Shown here in pieces: positions 48,955 through 58,112 of a DNA stretch of 64,000 nt. A program made the translations under genes and the position numbers. Position 1 is the first letter of the stretch. The number at the start of each line of letters is the position of its first letter. Below the pieces are notes generated by a model, which saw nothing but the letters and a program-made list of their open reading frames with translations, was not told the origin of the DNA and ran no database searches. Source of the DNA: Streptomyces vilmorinianum (GTDB lineage Bacteria; Actinomycetota; Actinomycetes; Streptomycetales; Streptomycetaceae); assembly GCF_005517195.1 (NCBI RefSeq), contig NZ_CP040244.1, forward strand, positions 1,754,001 to 1,818,000. The letters are read 5' to 3'.

Positions 48955-51042
48955 TCATCGCACCGCGGGCGTCCAGTGCAGCTTTCCGTCCAGACCCATC
49001 GCCGCCACTCCGTCCACGGACCCTCCGGGAGCGCCCGAGAACAGGAAGTTCTCCAGCGACCACAGCGGCCGGGTGCCCCCGTTCGGCGACGGGGCCGTCG
49101 CCAGGACGCCCGTACGGGAGCGGACCGCCAGCATTCCCTTGTCGCCGCCGCTCACCACCGGGCCGAAGCCGGCGACCCCGCCCGCCAGCTCGGTGACCGG
49201 GGAGACGACCCTGCCGTCCGCGAGGTCGGCCGTGCGCAGGTCGCCCGAGGCCGGCTTGCGGAACCAGAGCCGTATCCCCCGCCCGTCCGGGGCGGGGCCC
49301 GCGCTCAGCGCCAGCGTCGTCGCGGGCAGACCGGTCTGCCGCGGCCCGGCCAGCGGCCCGCCGGCGCGCTGCTGCGACCAGGTGAGGACGGTCTTCGCGG
49401 TGCCGGCGAAGACATGGGCCCGGCCCGCCGTGTCCGTGGTGGCCACCGGGTCGCCGTACACGTTCGTGCCGCCCAGCGCCCGCCAGGGGCCCCAGTCGCC
49501 GCCGGCCCGCTGCTGCTCGCGCCCCGTCAGCCGGTGCCGGCTGTCGCGCAGCACCACCGTCATCCGGCCGGACCCGTCCACCGCCACCGCCGGGGCGCTG
49601 ATGTCGGAGGTCCCGCGGGCGTCGTTCTTCTCCGGGGTGCCGAGCGAGCGCCACGGCCCGAACGCGCCGCCCGGAAGGGACTGCTCGGTCGTCACCACCT
49701 CACGGCGGTACGCCTCGGGCCCGTCGCCGATCGTCGTCCGCGTGCCGAACACCGCGATCCGGCCGTCCGGGAGCCGTACGGAGGTCACGCCGCTGTCCAG
49801 CCCTTCGCCCTGGAGCAGCACGGGACCCTGCCACTCCGAGGCCGAGCCCGCGGGCCTCGTCCACACCGCGAGGCGCCCGTCGAGCACCGAGAAGGCGTGC
49901 AGCCCCCCGGTGGCGTCGCGCTGCACCCAGGAGGTGGAGGTGCCCCGGGCGTAGCGGACGGTCTGGGTCCAGCCGCGCCCGGAGGGGCGGCCGGACACCT
50001 TGAGGTCGCCGCACCCGGCCGGGTCCGCGCAGTCGTTGACGCCGTCGATCCAGGCGTACGTCTTCAGGGTGCGCAGCTTGGCGTCGGCGGACGCGGGGTC
50101 GAGGGTGTGCGGCAGCGAACCGGTGGGGTACCCGAGGTAGTTCTGGACCCCGAAGTGCGGGCGTCCCGAGGTCGCCGCGTACCGCGCGAGGGCCGCCTGC
50201 GCGAACCGGGCGCCGTAGAGGTGGTCCTGGTGGTCCGTGTACTTCCCGGTCTTCGGGTTCCGGCCCGGGGTCGGGTCCTGCATGCGGACGAAGGTGGGAC
50301 GGATCCGCTCCAGGAGACCGACGAGGGTGTCGATCACCTGCTCCCTGGTGTACGTGAAGTCCGCGGCGACGGGGGTGCCCGTGGCGCGCTGGGACTCGAG
50401 CACCGGGACCCTGCCGTTCCACAGCCCGTTCAGGCTGTGCGGGCGGTTGGCGCTGATGGCGCCCGCCTCGCGCATCTGCAGCCAGATGAGGTTGACCTGC
50501 GGCTTGGCGCGCAGGACGTCCAGCTCGGCCGCCCCGCCGCCGGCCGTGGGGATGGAGATCCGATCCCAGGGGCTGGTGCGGCTGCCGGTGGCCATCTCGG
50601 CGTACGCGGCGCGTATGCCGTTCTGCCGGGCCGCGGCGAATCCGGCCTTGTCGGGCGCGGGCCGGTGGGGGGCGTGCGACCGGGCGTTGATGCCGTCCGA
50701 CTCGCCGGAGGTCAGATACACCGAGGTCAGGGAGCGGCCCGAGCGTATGGACTGGGCGATGTCCGGGTTCATGAAGTACAGGTCGTCGTCCGGGTGGGCC
50801 ACGATCTGCGCCACGGAGACGTCGTCGGTGCGGACCGGCTTCGCGCCGAGCCCCGATGTCACCGCCTGGCGTGGCGCGTCGTCGGTCGCCGCCGGGGCCT
50901 CGCTCACCGGGGCTCCGAGGACGGAGCCGGAGGACAGATGGAGCAGCCCCGCGAAGGAGGCGCCGACGAGCACGGTCGTCGTCATCACGGAGACGATCCG
51001 GGTACGCGGCGGGCGGGCGGGGCGACGGAGGCGGACAGGCAT
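48955..51042 (-). CDS. Secreted PIG-L deacetylase with C-terminal beta-propeller-like domain
   Basis: A 695-residue exported protein. A basic start (MPVRLRRPARPPRTR) and hydrophobic stretch predict secretion. The PIG-L (LmbE) domain at about residues 60-330 has the zinc motif AHPDDDLYFMNPD and the later DHQDHLYGARFAQAAL with His ligands. The second half repeats strands such as AVDGSGRMTVVLRDSRHRL and DPVATTDTAGRAHVFAGTAK, with Asp/Gly turns, as in bacterial sialidase-like or PLL propellers that bind sugars. It probably removes N-acetyl groups from an external polysaccharide and is held to it by the C-terminus. It is divergent from glnE. Confidence 0.88.
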   Translation of the reverse strand: MPVRLRRPARPPRTRIVSVMTTTVLVGASFAGLLHLSSGSVLGAPVSEAPAATDDAPRQAVTSGLGAKPVRTDDVSVAQIVAHPDDDLYFMNPDIAQSIRSGRSLTSVYLTSGESDGINARSHAPHRPAPDKAGFAAARQNGIRAAYAEMATGSRTSPWDRISIPTAGGGAAELDVLRAKPQVNLIWLQMREAGAISANRPHSLNGLWNGRVPVLESQRATGTPVAADFTYTREQVIDTLVGLLERIRPTFVRMQDPTPGRNPKTGKYTDHQDHLYGARFAQAALARYAATSGRPHFGVQNYLGYPTGSLPHTLDPASADAKLRTLKTYAWIDGVNDCADPAGCGDLKVSGRPSGRGWTQTVRYARGTSTSWVQRDATGGLHAFSVLDGRLAVWTRPAGSASEWQGPVLLQGEGLDSGVTSVRLPDGRIAVFGTRTTIGDGPEAYRREVVTTEQSLPGGAFGPWRSLGTPEKNDARGTSDISAPAVAVDGSGRMTVVLRDSRHRLTGREQQRAGGDWGPWRALGGTNVYGDPVATTDTAGRAHVFAGTAKTVLTWSQQRAGGPLAGPRQTGLPATTLALSAGPAPDGRGIRLWFRKPASGDLRTADLADGRVVSPVTELAGGVAGFGPVVSGGDKGMLAVRSRTGVLATAPSPNGGTRPLWSLENFLFSGAPGGSVDGVAAMGLDGKLHWTPAVR

Positions 51043-51291
51043 CGACAGGGTGTGCTTTCGGGCAGGCGGCGGTCGGGTCTTCGGCCAGGAAGAGGGACTT
51101 TCAAGGAGTACGGTTCATCGGCGGCCGATAGTGAGGAATGTGCGAGACATCACGTGTGATCTCTTGCGAAACGAAGGTCAACGGATGGTCGTTATGTCCC
51201 TTTCGTTCTGTGATGCTCCTCGGGGCGACCCCGCCCCCCGCTCCGGATAGGCTCGATTGGCGAACCTTGGACGGGTGGAGGGAGCGGCGGA
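51043..51291. other. Divergent intergenic region, PIG-L gene to glnE
   Basis: About 250 bases with lower GC than the genes on either side. GGAGGGA just before 51292 is the glnE ribosome-binding site. I did not find a clear -10/-35 pair or known operator. Confidence 0.4.
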
Positions 51292-54279
51292 ATGACGGTG
51301 CCGGGGCGCAGAAGCAGTACCTTCACCCGGCTGCTGCGGCACGGGTTCACCGATCCGTCCGGCGCCGAGCGGCTGCTCGACGTCCCCGAGCTGGCCGCCC
51401 TGCGCGACGACCCCGTGCTCCTCGACGCGCTCGGCGCGACCGCCGACCCCGACCTCGCCCTGCGCGGCCTCGTCCGTCTCGTCGAGGCGCAGCCGGACGA
51501 GGAGCGCCAGACCCTCACCAGCACGCTGCTGTCCGCCAAGCCGTTCCGGGACCGGCTCCTCGGTGTGTGCGGCGCCTCCGAGGCGCTCGCCGACCACCTC
51601 GCCAAGCACCCCAGGGACTGGCAGGCCCTGGTCACCTACGAGGCCGCCGATCTGCACCCCGGGGTCGCCGAGTTCGAGCGGGGTCTCGCCGAGGCCACCG
51701 ATCCGGTCTCCCTGCGGATCGCCTACCGCCGCTGCCTCCTGGCCATCGCCGCCCGGGACGTCTGCGGCACCATCGACGTCGCCCAGACCGCCGCCGAGCT
51801 GGCCGACCTGGCCACCGCGACCCTGCGCGCCGCCCTCGCCATCGCCCGTACCGCCGCCCCCGCCGACGCGGCCCACTGCCGGCTCGCCGTCATCGCCATG
51901 GGCAAGTGCGGCGGCAACGAACTGAACTACGTCTCCGACGTGGACGTGATCTTCGTCGCCGAGCCCGTCGAGGGCGCCGACGAGGGCAAGGCGATGCAGG
52001 CCGCGACCCGGCTCGCCTCCCACCTCATGCGGATCTGCTCGGAGACCACCGTCGAGGGCACCATCTGGCCCGTCGACGCCAACCTCCGCCCGGAGGGCCG
52101 CAACGGCCCGCTCGTACGGACCCTGTCCAGCCATCTCGCCTACTACCAGCGCTGGGCCAAGACCTGGGAGTTCCAGGCCCTCCTCAAGGCCCGGGCGGTG
52201 GCGGGCGACCCGGAGGTGGGCTCCGAGTACATCGACGCCGTCTCCCCGCTGGTCTGGCAGGCCGCCGAGCGCGAGAACTTCGTCCCCGACGTGCAGAAGA
52301 TGCGCCGCCGGGTCGTCGACAACATCCCGGCCGCCCAGATCGACCGCGAGCTCAAGCTCGGCCCCGGCGGACTGCGCGACGTCGAATTCGCCGTCCAGCT
52401 CCTGCAGTTGGTCCACGGCCGCGGGGACGCCACGCTGCACAGCGGCACCACCCTCGACGCCCTGGCCGCGCTCGCCGCCGGCGGCTACGTCGGCCGCGCC
52501 GACGCGGCCCAGCTCGACGAGGCGTACCGCTTCCTGCGGGCCATGGAGCACCGCATCCAGCTCCACCGGCTGCGCCGCACCCATCTCGTCCCCGAGGGCG
52601 AGACCGATCTGCGCCGCCTCGGCCGCTCGCTCGGGATGCGCACCGATCCGGTCGCCGAGCTGAACAAGGAGTGGAAGCGGCACGCCGCAGTGGTCCGCCG
52701 GCTGCACGAGAAGCTCTTCTACCGCCCGCTGCTCGACGCCGTCGCCCAGCTCACCCCCGGCGAGACCCGGCTCAGCCCCAAGGCGGCCGGGCAGCGGCTC
52801 GAAGCGCTCGGGTACGCCGATCCCGTCGCCGCCCTGCGCCATCTGGAGGCGCTCGCCTCCGGGGTCACCCGCAAGGCCGCGATCCAGCGGACGCTGCTGC
52901 CGGTGCTGCTCGGCTGGTTCGCGGACTCCGCCGACCCGGACGCGGGGCTGCTCGGCTTCCGCAAGGTCTCCGACGCGCTCGGAAAGACCCCCTGGTACCT
53001 GCGTCTCCTTCGCGACGAGGGAGCGGCGGCCGAGAACCTCGCCCGGGTCCTGTCGGCCGGGCGGCTCGCCCCCGACCTGCTGCTGCGCGCCCCGGAGGCG
53101 GTGGCGATCCTCGGCGACCCGGAGGGTCTCAAACCGCGCGGGCGCGACCATCTGGAGCAGGAGATCCTCGCGGCGGTCGGCCGCGCCGACGGCGCCGAGC
53201 AGGCGGTCGCGGCGGCCCGTGGCGTACGCCGCCGGGAGCTGTTCCGTACCGCCGCGGCCGATCTCATCGGCTCGTACGGTACGGAGGACAGCCCCCGCGA
53301 GCTCGATCCGGGCGCGCTGGTCGACCGGGTCGGCCCGGCCCTCACCGGTCTGAACGCGGCGACGATCGCGGGCGCGCTGCGGGCCGCCGTCCGCGCAGGC
53401 TGGGGCGACACGCTGCCGACCCGGTTCGCGGTCATCGGCATGGGCCGCTTCGGCGGGCACGAACTCGGCTACGGCTCGGACGCCGACGTCCTGTTCGTGC
53501 ACGAGCCGCGCGAGGGAGTCGACGAGCAGGAGGCGGCCAAGGCTGCGAACCAGGTCGTCGAGGAGATCCGCCGGCTCCTCCAACTCCCCACCGCAGACCC
53601 GCCGTTGCTCATCGACGCCGATCTGCGGCCGGAAGGCAAGAGCGGTCCGATGGTCCGTACGCTGAAGTCGTACGAGGCCTACTACCGCCGCTGGTCCCTG
53701 GTCTGGGAGAGCCAGGCGCTGCTGCGCGCCGAGCCGATGGCGGGCGACCCGGAGCTGGGGGAGCGGTTCATCGAGCTGGTGGACCCGCTGCGCTACCCGG
53801 CGGAGGGGCTCGGCGAAGACGCCGTCCGCGAGATCCGGCGCCTCAAGGCCAGGATGGAGACCGAGCGGCTGCCGCGCGGCGCCGATCCGACACTGCACAC
53901 CAAGCTCGGCCGGGGCGGGCTGAGCGACGTCGAGTGGACGGTCCAGCTCTTCCAGATGAACCACGGCTGGGCCGAGCCGGGCCTGCGCACCACCCGCACC
54001 CGCGAGGCGCTGGCCGCCGCCCACGCGGCGGGCCTGATCCCCACGGACGAGGCCCAGATACTGGACGAGGCCTGGGTCCTGGCGACCCGCGTCCGCAACG
54101 CGGTGATGCTGGTGCGCGGCCGCCCGGGGGACACCTTCCCCTCGGACGGGCGCGAACTGGCGGCGGTCGGGCGGTACTTGGGCTACGGCTCAGGGCACGT
54201 CGGGGAGATGGTCGACGACTACCGTCGCGTCACGCGCCGGGCGCGCGCCGTCGTGGAGGAGCTCTTCTACGGGGCGTGA
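51292..54279 (+). CDS. glnE: GlnE, glutamine synthetase adenylyltransferase/deadenylylase
   Basis: A 995-residue bifunctional enzyme that adds AMP to, and removes it from, glutamine synthetase. The N-terminal deadenylylase half has LAVIAMGKCGGNELNYVSDV then DVIF near residue 200-220. The C-terminal adenylyltransferase half has FAVIGMGRFGGHELGYGSDA then DVLF near 715-740. Both nucleotidyltransferase Asp pairs are intact. Each half ends in a helical block (GPGGLRDVEFAVQLLQLVHG; GRGGLSDVEWTVQLFQMNHG). In Streptomyces GlnE acts on the main glutamine synthetase GlnA. Synteny with glnA2, panB and nadE is like that in mycobacteria. ATG 51292 has GGAGGGA upstream. Confidence 0.95.
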   Translation: MTVPGRRSSTFTRLLRHGFTDPSGAERLLDVPELAALRDDPVLLDALGATADPDLALRGLVRLVEAQPDEERQTLTSTLLSAKPFRDRLLGVCGASEALADHLAKHPRDWQALVTYEAADLHPGVAEFERGLAEATDPVSLRIAYRRCLLAIAARDVCGTIDVAQTAAELADLATATLRAALAIARTAAPADAAHCRLAVIAMGKCGGNELNYVSDVDVIFVAEPVEGADEGKAMQAATRLASHLMRICSETTVEGTIWPVDANLRPEGRNGPLVRTLSSHLAYYQRWAKTWEFQALLKARAVAGDPEVGSEYIDAVSPLVWQAAERENFVPDVQKMRRRVVDNIPAAQIDRELKLGPGGLRDVEFAVQLLQLVHGRGDATLHSGTTLDALAALAAGGYVGRADAAQLDEAYRFLRAMEHRIQLHRLRRTHLVPEGETDLRRLGRSLGMRTDPVAELNKEWKRHAAVVRRLHEKLFYRPLLDAVAQLTPGETRLSPKAAGQRLEALGYADPVAALRHLEALASGVTRKAAIQRTLLPVLLGWFADSADPDAGLLGFRKVSDALGKTPWYLRLLRDEGAAAENLARVLSAGRLAPDLLLRAPEAVAILGDPEGLKPRGRDHLEQEILAAVGRADGAEQAVAAARGVRRRELFRTAAADLIGSYGTEDSPRELDPGALVDRVGPALTGLNAATIAGALRAAVRAGWGDTLPTRFAVIGMGRFGGHELGYGSDADVLFVHEPREGVDEQEAAKAANQVVEEIRRLLQLPTADPPLLIDADLRPEGKSGPMVRTLKSYEAYYRRWSLVWESQALLRAEPMAGDPELGERFIELVDPLRYPAEGLGEDAVREIRRLKARMETERLPRGADPTLHTKLGRGGLSDVEWTVQLFQMNHGWAEPGLRTTRTREALAAAHAAGLIPTDEAQILDEAWVLATRVRNAVMLVRGRPGDTFPSDGRELAAVGRYLGYGSGHVGEMVDDYRRVTRRARAVVEELFYGA

Positions 54280-54321
54280 GTACAGGGCGTGAGTCCAGGG
54301 CGTGATGACAGGGCGTGAGTT

Positions 54322-54948
54322 CTACGGGGCCTGAGGGGGCGGCGTCGCCTCCAACAGCACCCGGCAGTGCGCAAGGAACCCCGCGAGCGCCAGCTCGAAG
54401 GCCGCGTCCGCGCGCCCCTCGCCGACGGCGTCCAGGGCGCGGGCCAGCCGCGGCGTCGCCGTCTCGTCGGGCAGCTCCCACATCGCCTCGGGGGCGGCCA
54501 GGTCGATGGCCGAGCCGAGGACCAGGTTCTCCAGGGCGATGATGACCGTCATGACGTCCGCGTCGGCGAACCCGGCGGCGAGCAGCCGGCCGACCGCGCG
54601 CTCGTACTGGGCCAGCACCTTCGGCGCGCGCACCGGTGAGGTCATGAGCAGCGGGATCACCCTCGGGTGGGCGGCGAAGGCGGCGCGGTAGGAGCGGGCC
54701 CAGGCGGCCATGGCCGCGTCCCACGGCTCCAGGTCGAGCGTCCCGTCGTCGATCGCCTCGCAGACCCGCTCGCGCATCAGCTCGATCACCCCACCGCGCC
54801 CGTCCACGTGGTGATACACCGAGCCGGTCTGCGCCCCGAGTGTGCGGGCGATCTGCGGAACGCTGAACTCCCCTTGCTCGTCGACGAGTTGCAGCGCCGT
54901 CGTGGTGATTCGCTCGGGGTCGAGCAGAGGTGTCCGCGGCCGTCCCAT
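54322..54948 (-). CDS. TetR-family regulator with TetR_C_1-like core
   Basis: A 208-residue regulator. The HTH domain is PERITTTALQLVDEQGEFSV then PQIARTLGAQTGSVYHHVDG and GVIELMRERVCEAI, about residues 10-60, as in the tetracycline-repressor-like branch. The remainder is the helical ligand domain (LDLEPWDAAMAAWARSYRAA, ALENLVLGSAIDLAAPE). ATG 54946-54948 begins MGRPRTP, the usual start. It is divergent from the APC permease/amidohydrolase operon, which it most likely represses. Confidence 0.88.
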   Translation of the reverse strand: MGRPRTPLLDPERITTTALQLVDEQGEFSVPQIARTLGAQTGSVYHHVDGRGGVIELMRERVCEAIDDGTLDLEPWDAAMAAWARSYRAAFAAHPRVIPLLMTSPVRAPKVLAQYERAVGRLLAAGFADADVMTVIIALENLVLGSAIDLAAPEAMWELPDETATPRLARALDAVGEGRADAAFELALAGFLAHCRVLLEATPPPQAP

Positions 54949-55077
54949 GTTCTCGCTCTCCGTGAGGTCTTCCCGTACGCCGTAACGGAGGCTACATTGC
55001 CGCAACCGAAAGCCTTTAGGTTTCTGCTTCACCGCTCCTGACCTCCCCCTGCCGTCAGCAGAAGGGCTTCCCTCCCC

Positions 55078-56634
55078 ATGCCCGCGACCACGCCCGACGA
55101 CCGCCAAGCGCCACCGGTCACCCTGCGCCGCGCCACCCTCTCCACCGCCGACATCTCGTTCTTCGTGATCTCGGCCGCCGCACCGCTCACCGTGATGGCG
55201 GGCGTCGCCCCCATCGCCCTCGTCCTCGGCGGCATCGGCGCCCCCGCCGGCTATCTCCTCGCCGGCATCACCCTCGCGGTCTTCGCCGTCGGATTCACCA
55301 CCATGAGCCGCCATGTGAACAGCGGCGGCGCGTTCTACGCGTACATCACCCGGGGCCTCGGCAAGCCCGTCGGCATCGCCGCCGCCCTGCTCGCCATGCT
55401 CGGCTACAACGGCATGGAGATCGGCGTCTACGGACTCCTCGGCACCGCCACCGCCGACACCGCCCACTCCCTGTGGGGCATCGACATCCCCTGGCTCCCC
55501 GTCTCCCTCGCCGGGCTCCTGCTCATCTGGTACGGCGGCTTCCGCTCGATCGACTTCGGCGCCAAGGTCCTCGGCGTCCTGCTCGTCGCCGAGACCGGCA
55601 TCCTCGTCCTGCTCGCGGGCGGCGTCCTGCTCCAGGGCGGCGCAGACGGGATCTCGCTCACCTCCTTCACGCCCGGCAACGTCCTCGTCCCCGGCACGGC
55701 CGCCGTCCTCGCCTTCGCGTTCTCCGCCTTCACCGGCTTCGAGTCGACCGTGATCTACCGCCGCGAGGCCCGCGACCCCGCCCGCACCATCCCCCGCGCC
55801 ACCTACATCGCGGTCGGCTTCCTCGGCCTCTTCTACGCCTTCATCGTCTGGACCGTGATCCAGGCCTTCGGCGACGACGCCGTCGTCAAGGCCGCGACCG
55901 ACGACCCCGGCGGCCTGTTCTTCTCCGCCATCACGGTCTACGTCGGCGCCTGGGCCGCGGACCTGATGCACATCCTCATCGTGACCAGCATCATCGCCTC
56001 GCTGCTCGCCTTCCACAACGCGATCAACCGCTACGGCCTCGCCCTGGCCGAGGAGGGCGTCCTGCCTGCCGCACTCGGCCGGATCCACCCCCGCCACCGC
56101 TCCCCGTACGTCGCGGGCCTCGCCCAGACCGTCCTCGGCGCGGTCATCGTCCTCGGCTTCGCCGCGGCCGGCGCCGACCCGTACACGCAGCTGCTGCTCT
56201 GGGTGAACACCCCCGGAATGATCGGCCTGATGGCGCTGATGCTGCTCGCCGCCCTCGCCGTCGTCCGCTACTTTCGCCGCGCCCCGCACGACGAGGGCGC
56301 CCTGCGCACCCTGATCGCCCCCGTCGCCGCCGCCCTGCTGCTCGCCGTGGCGATCGGCCTGGTCGTCTCCAAGGTCGCCCTCTTCACCGGCGCCTCCGCC
56401 ACCGTCAACACCGTCCTCGTCACCCTCGTCCCCGCCGTCTTCGCCCTCGGGCTCCTCCTCGCGTACCGACTGCGCCGCGCGCGCCCCGAGGTCTACGCGA
56501 ACTTCGCCGCCGAGCCCGTACCCACCGAAGGAGAACAGCCGCCGTGCCCGCACCCGACCTCGTCCTCGTCGACGCCCGTGTCCGCGCTCCCGAGCTCACC
56601 GGCCACACCGCCGTCGCCGTCCGCGACGGAGTGA
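55078..56634 (+). CDS. APC-family amino acid/amine permease
   Basis: A 518-residue permease of the APC superfamily with about 12 helices. The first is ADISFFVISAAAPLTVMAGV, a form seen in amino-acid and amine importers. FSAFTGFESTVIYRREARDP holds the conserved FxGFE motif, and SIIASLLAFHNAINRYGLAL is the family helix 8 block. The last 30 or so residues (PCPHPTSSSSTPVSALPSSP and beyond) are low complexity and come from reading through the start of the next gene, a 91-base overlap, so the natural stop may be lost. The amidohydrolase downstream suggests uptake of an amide or amine for degradation. Confidence 0.85.
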   Translation: MPATTPDDRQAPPVTLRRATLSTADISFFVISAAAPLTVMAGVAPIALVLGGIGAPAGYLLAGITLAVFAVGFTTMSRHVNSGGAFYAYITRGLGKPVGIAAALLAMLGYNGMEIGVYGLLGTATADTAHSLWGIDIPWLPVSLAGLLLIWYGGFRSIDFGAKVLGVLLVAETGILVLLAGGVLLQGGADGISLTSFTPGNVLVPGTAAVLAFAFSAFTGFESTVIYRREARDPARTIPRATYIAVGFLGLFYAFIVWTVIQAFGDDAVVKAATDDPGGLFFSAITVYVGAWAADLMHILIVTSIIASLLAFHNAINRYGLALAEEGVLPAALGRIHPRHRSPYVAGLAQTVLGAVIVLGFAAAGADPYTQLLLWVNTPGMIGLMALMLLAALAVVRYFRRAPHDEGALRTLIAPVAAALLLAVAIGLVVSKVALFTGASATVNTVLVTLVPAVFALGLLLAYRLRRARPEVYANFAAEPVPTEGEQPPCPHPTSSSSTPVSALPSSPATPPSPSATE

Positions 56635-58112
56635 TCACCGCCGTCGGCGACGACACCGACGCGCGCGCCTGGCGCGGACCCGGCACCGAGACGGTCGATC
56701 TCGGCGGGGCCACCCTCACCCCCGGCCTCACCGACGCCCACAGCCACCCCGTCTGGGGCCTGGAGATGTTCACCGGCACCGATCTCTCCGCCGTGCGCGA
56801 CCTCGACGAACTGCGCGCGGTCCTGGCCGGCGCCGAGCGCCGCGAGGGCTGGATCACCGGCTTCGGCCTCGACCACAACGTCTTCGGCGGCCGGCCGGTC
56901 CACCGCGAACTCGTCGAGGACGCCCTCGGCGGCGCCCCCGCCTTCCTGCGGCTCTACGACGGCCACTCCGCCCTCGTCAGCGAGACGGCCCTGAAGGCCG
57001 CGGGCATCGACGGACCTCGCGTCTTCGCCCAGCGCTCCGAGATCGTCTGCGACGCCGAAGGACGGCCCACCGGCCATCTCGTCGAGCACGCCGCGATGGA
57101 CCTCATGACCCCCGTCCTGCCCGGCCGGCCGTACGCCGAGCGGCGCGCCCGGCTCGTCGAGCTGCTGACCGCCATGGCCGCCACCGGACTGACCGGCGCC
57201 CACGTCATGGACCTCGGCGGCCACGACGTACCCGGGCTGCTCACGGCCCTGGAGGGGGACGGAGACCTGCCGCTCCGGCTCCGGCTCGCCCCCTGGTGCA
57301 TGCCCGGCGCCGACCGCGAGACGCTGGAGGAGCTCGTACGGCTCCAGGAGCGGTCCGGGCGCCTGTGGCGGGTCGGCGGCGTGAAGTTCTTCATGGACGG
57401 CACCGTCGAGGGCGGCACCGCCTGGCTGGAGCACGCCGACTGCCACGGCCAGGGCACGGACGCCTTCTGGCCCGACCCGGCCGCCTACACCGCCGCCGTA
57501 CGCCACCTCCACGAGGCCGGGACCGGCACCGCCACGCACGCCATCGGCGACGCGGCCGTCCGGCACGTCCTCGACACGGTGGAGAGCCTCGGCGCCGGCG
57601 GGCCACGGCACCGGATCGAGCACATCGAGACCGTCCCGGACGACCATCTCGCCCGGTTCGCCGCCCTCGGCGTCGTCGCCTCGATGCAGCCCCCGCACAC
57701 CGCGTACACCCGCGCCGACCACACCGACGAGTGGTCCAAGCGGCTCGGCGACGAGCGCGCGGACCGGGCCTGGCGCTGCCGGGACCTGCGGGACGCGGGC
57801 GCGTACCTCGCGCTCGGCTCGGACTGGCCCATCGCCCACTACGACGCCCGTCAGGTCCTCGCCACCGCCCAGGCCCCGCGCGGCGCGGCGTCCGCCCGGC
57901 ACGGCCTGACCGGGCTGATGGCCCTGGAGGGGATGACCACGCACGCGGCGGTCGCGGCGGGGGAGGAGAGGGTCGCCGGACGGATCGCCCCGGGGTACCG
58001 GGCGGATCTGACCGCGTTCACGGTCGACCCGGTGACGGCACCCGCCGACGAGACCGAACAGGCCCCGGTCCGGCTCACGGTCGCCGGCGGCCGGATCACC
58101 TACCGGAGCTGA
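56544..58112 (+). CDS. YtcJ-type metal-dependent amidohydrolase
   Basis: A 522-residue amidohydrolase of the YtcJ/NfdA type. The metal motif HxH is in LTPGLTDAHSHPVWGLEMFT near residue 70. Other blocks are VKFFMDGTVEGGTAWLEHAD, THAIGDAAVRHVLDTVESLG, HRIEHIETVPDDHLARFAAL and the final LALGSDWPIAHYDARQV, where Asp completes the active site. It should hydrolyse a C-N bond of a cyclic or N-acyl compound in the cytoplasm. GTG 56544 has GAAGGAG upstream, inside the end of the permease frame. It is surely cotranscribed with the permease. Its 3' end overlaps the convergent PAP2 gene by 17 bases. Confidence 0.88.
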   Translation: MPAPDLVLVDARVRAPELTGHTAVAVRDGVITAVGDDTDARAWRGPGTETVDLGGATLTPGLTDAHSHPVWGLEMFTGTDLSAVRDLDELRAVLAGAERREGWITGFGLDHNVFGGRPVHRELVEDALGGAPAFLRLYDGHSALVSETALKAAGIDGPRVFAQRSEIVCDAEGRPTGHLVEHAAMDLMTPVLPGRPYAERRARLVELLTAMAATGLTGAHVMDLGGHDVPGLLTALEGDGDLPLRLRLAPWCMPGADRETLEELVRLQERSGRLWRVGGVKFFMDGTVEGGTAWLEHADCHGQGTDAFWPDPAAYTAAVRHLHEAGTGTATHAIGDAAVRHVLDTVESLGAGGPRHRIEHIETVPDDHLARFAALGVVASMQPPHTAYTRADHTDEWSKRLGDERADRAWRCRDLRDAGAYLALGSDWPIAHYDARQVLATAQAPRGAASARHGLTGLMALEGMTTHAAVAAGEERVAGRIAPGYRADLTAFTVDPVTAPADETEQAPVRLTVAGGRITYRS

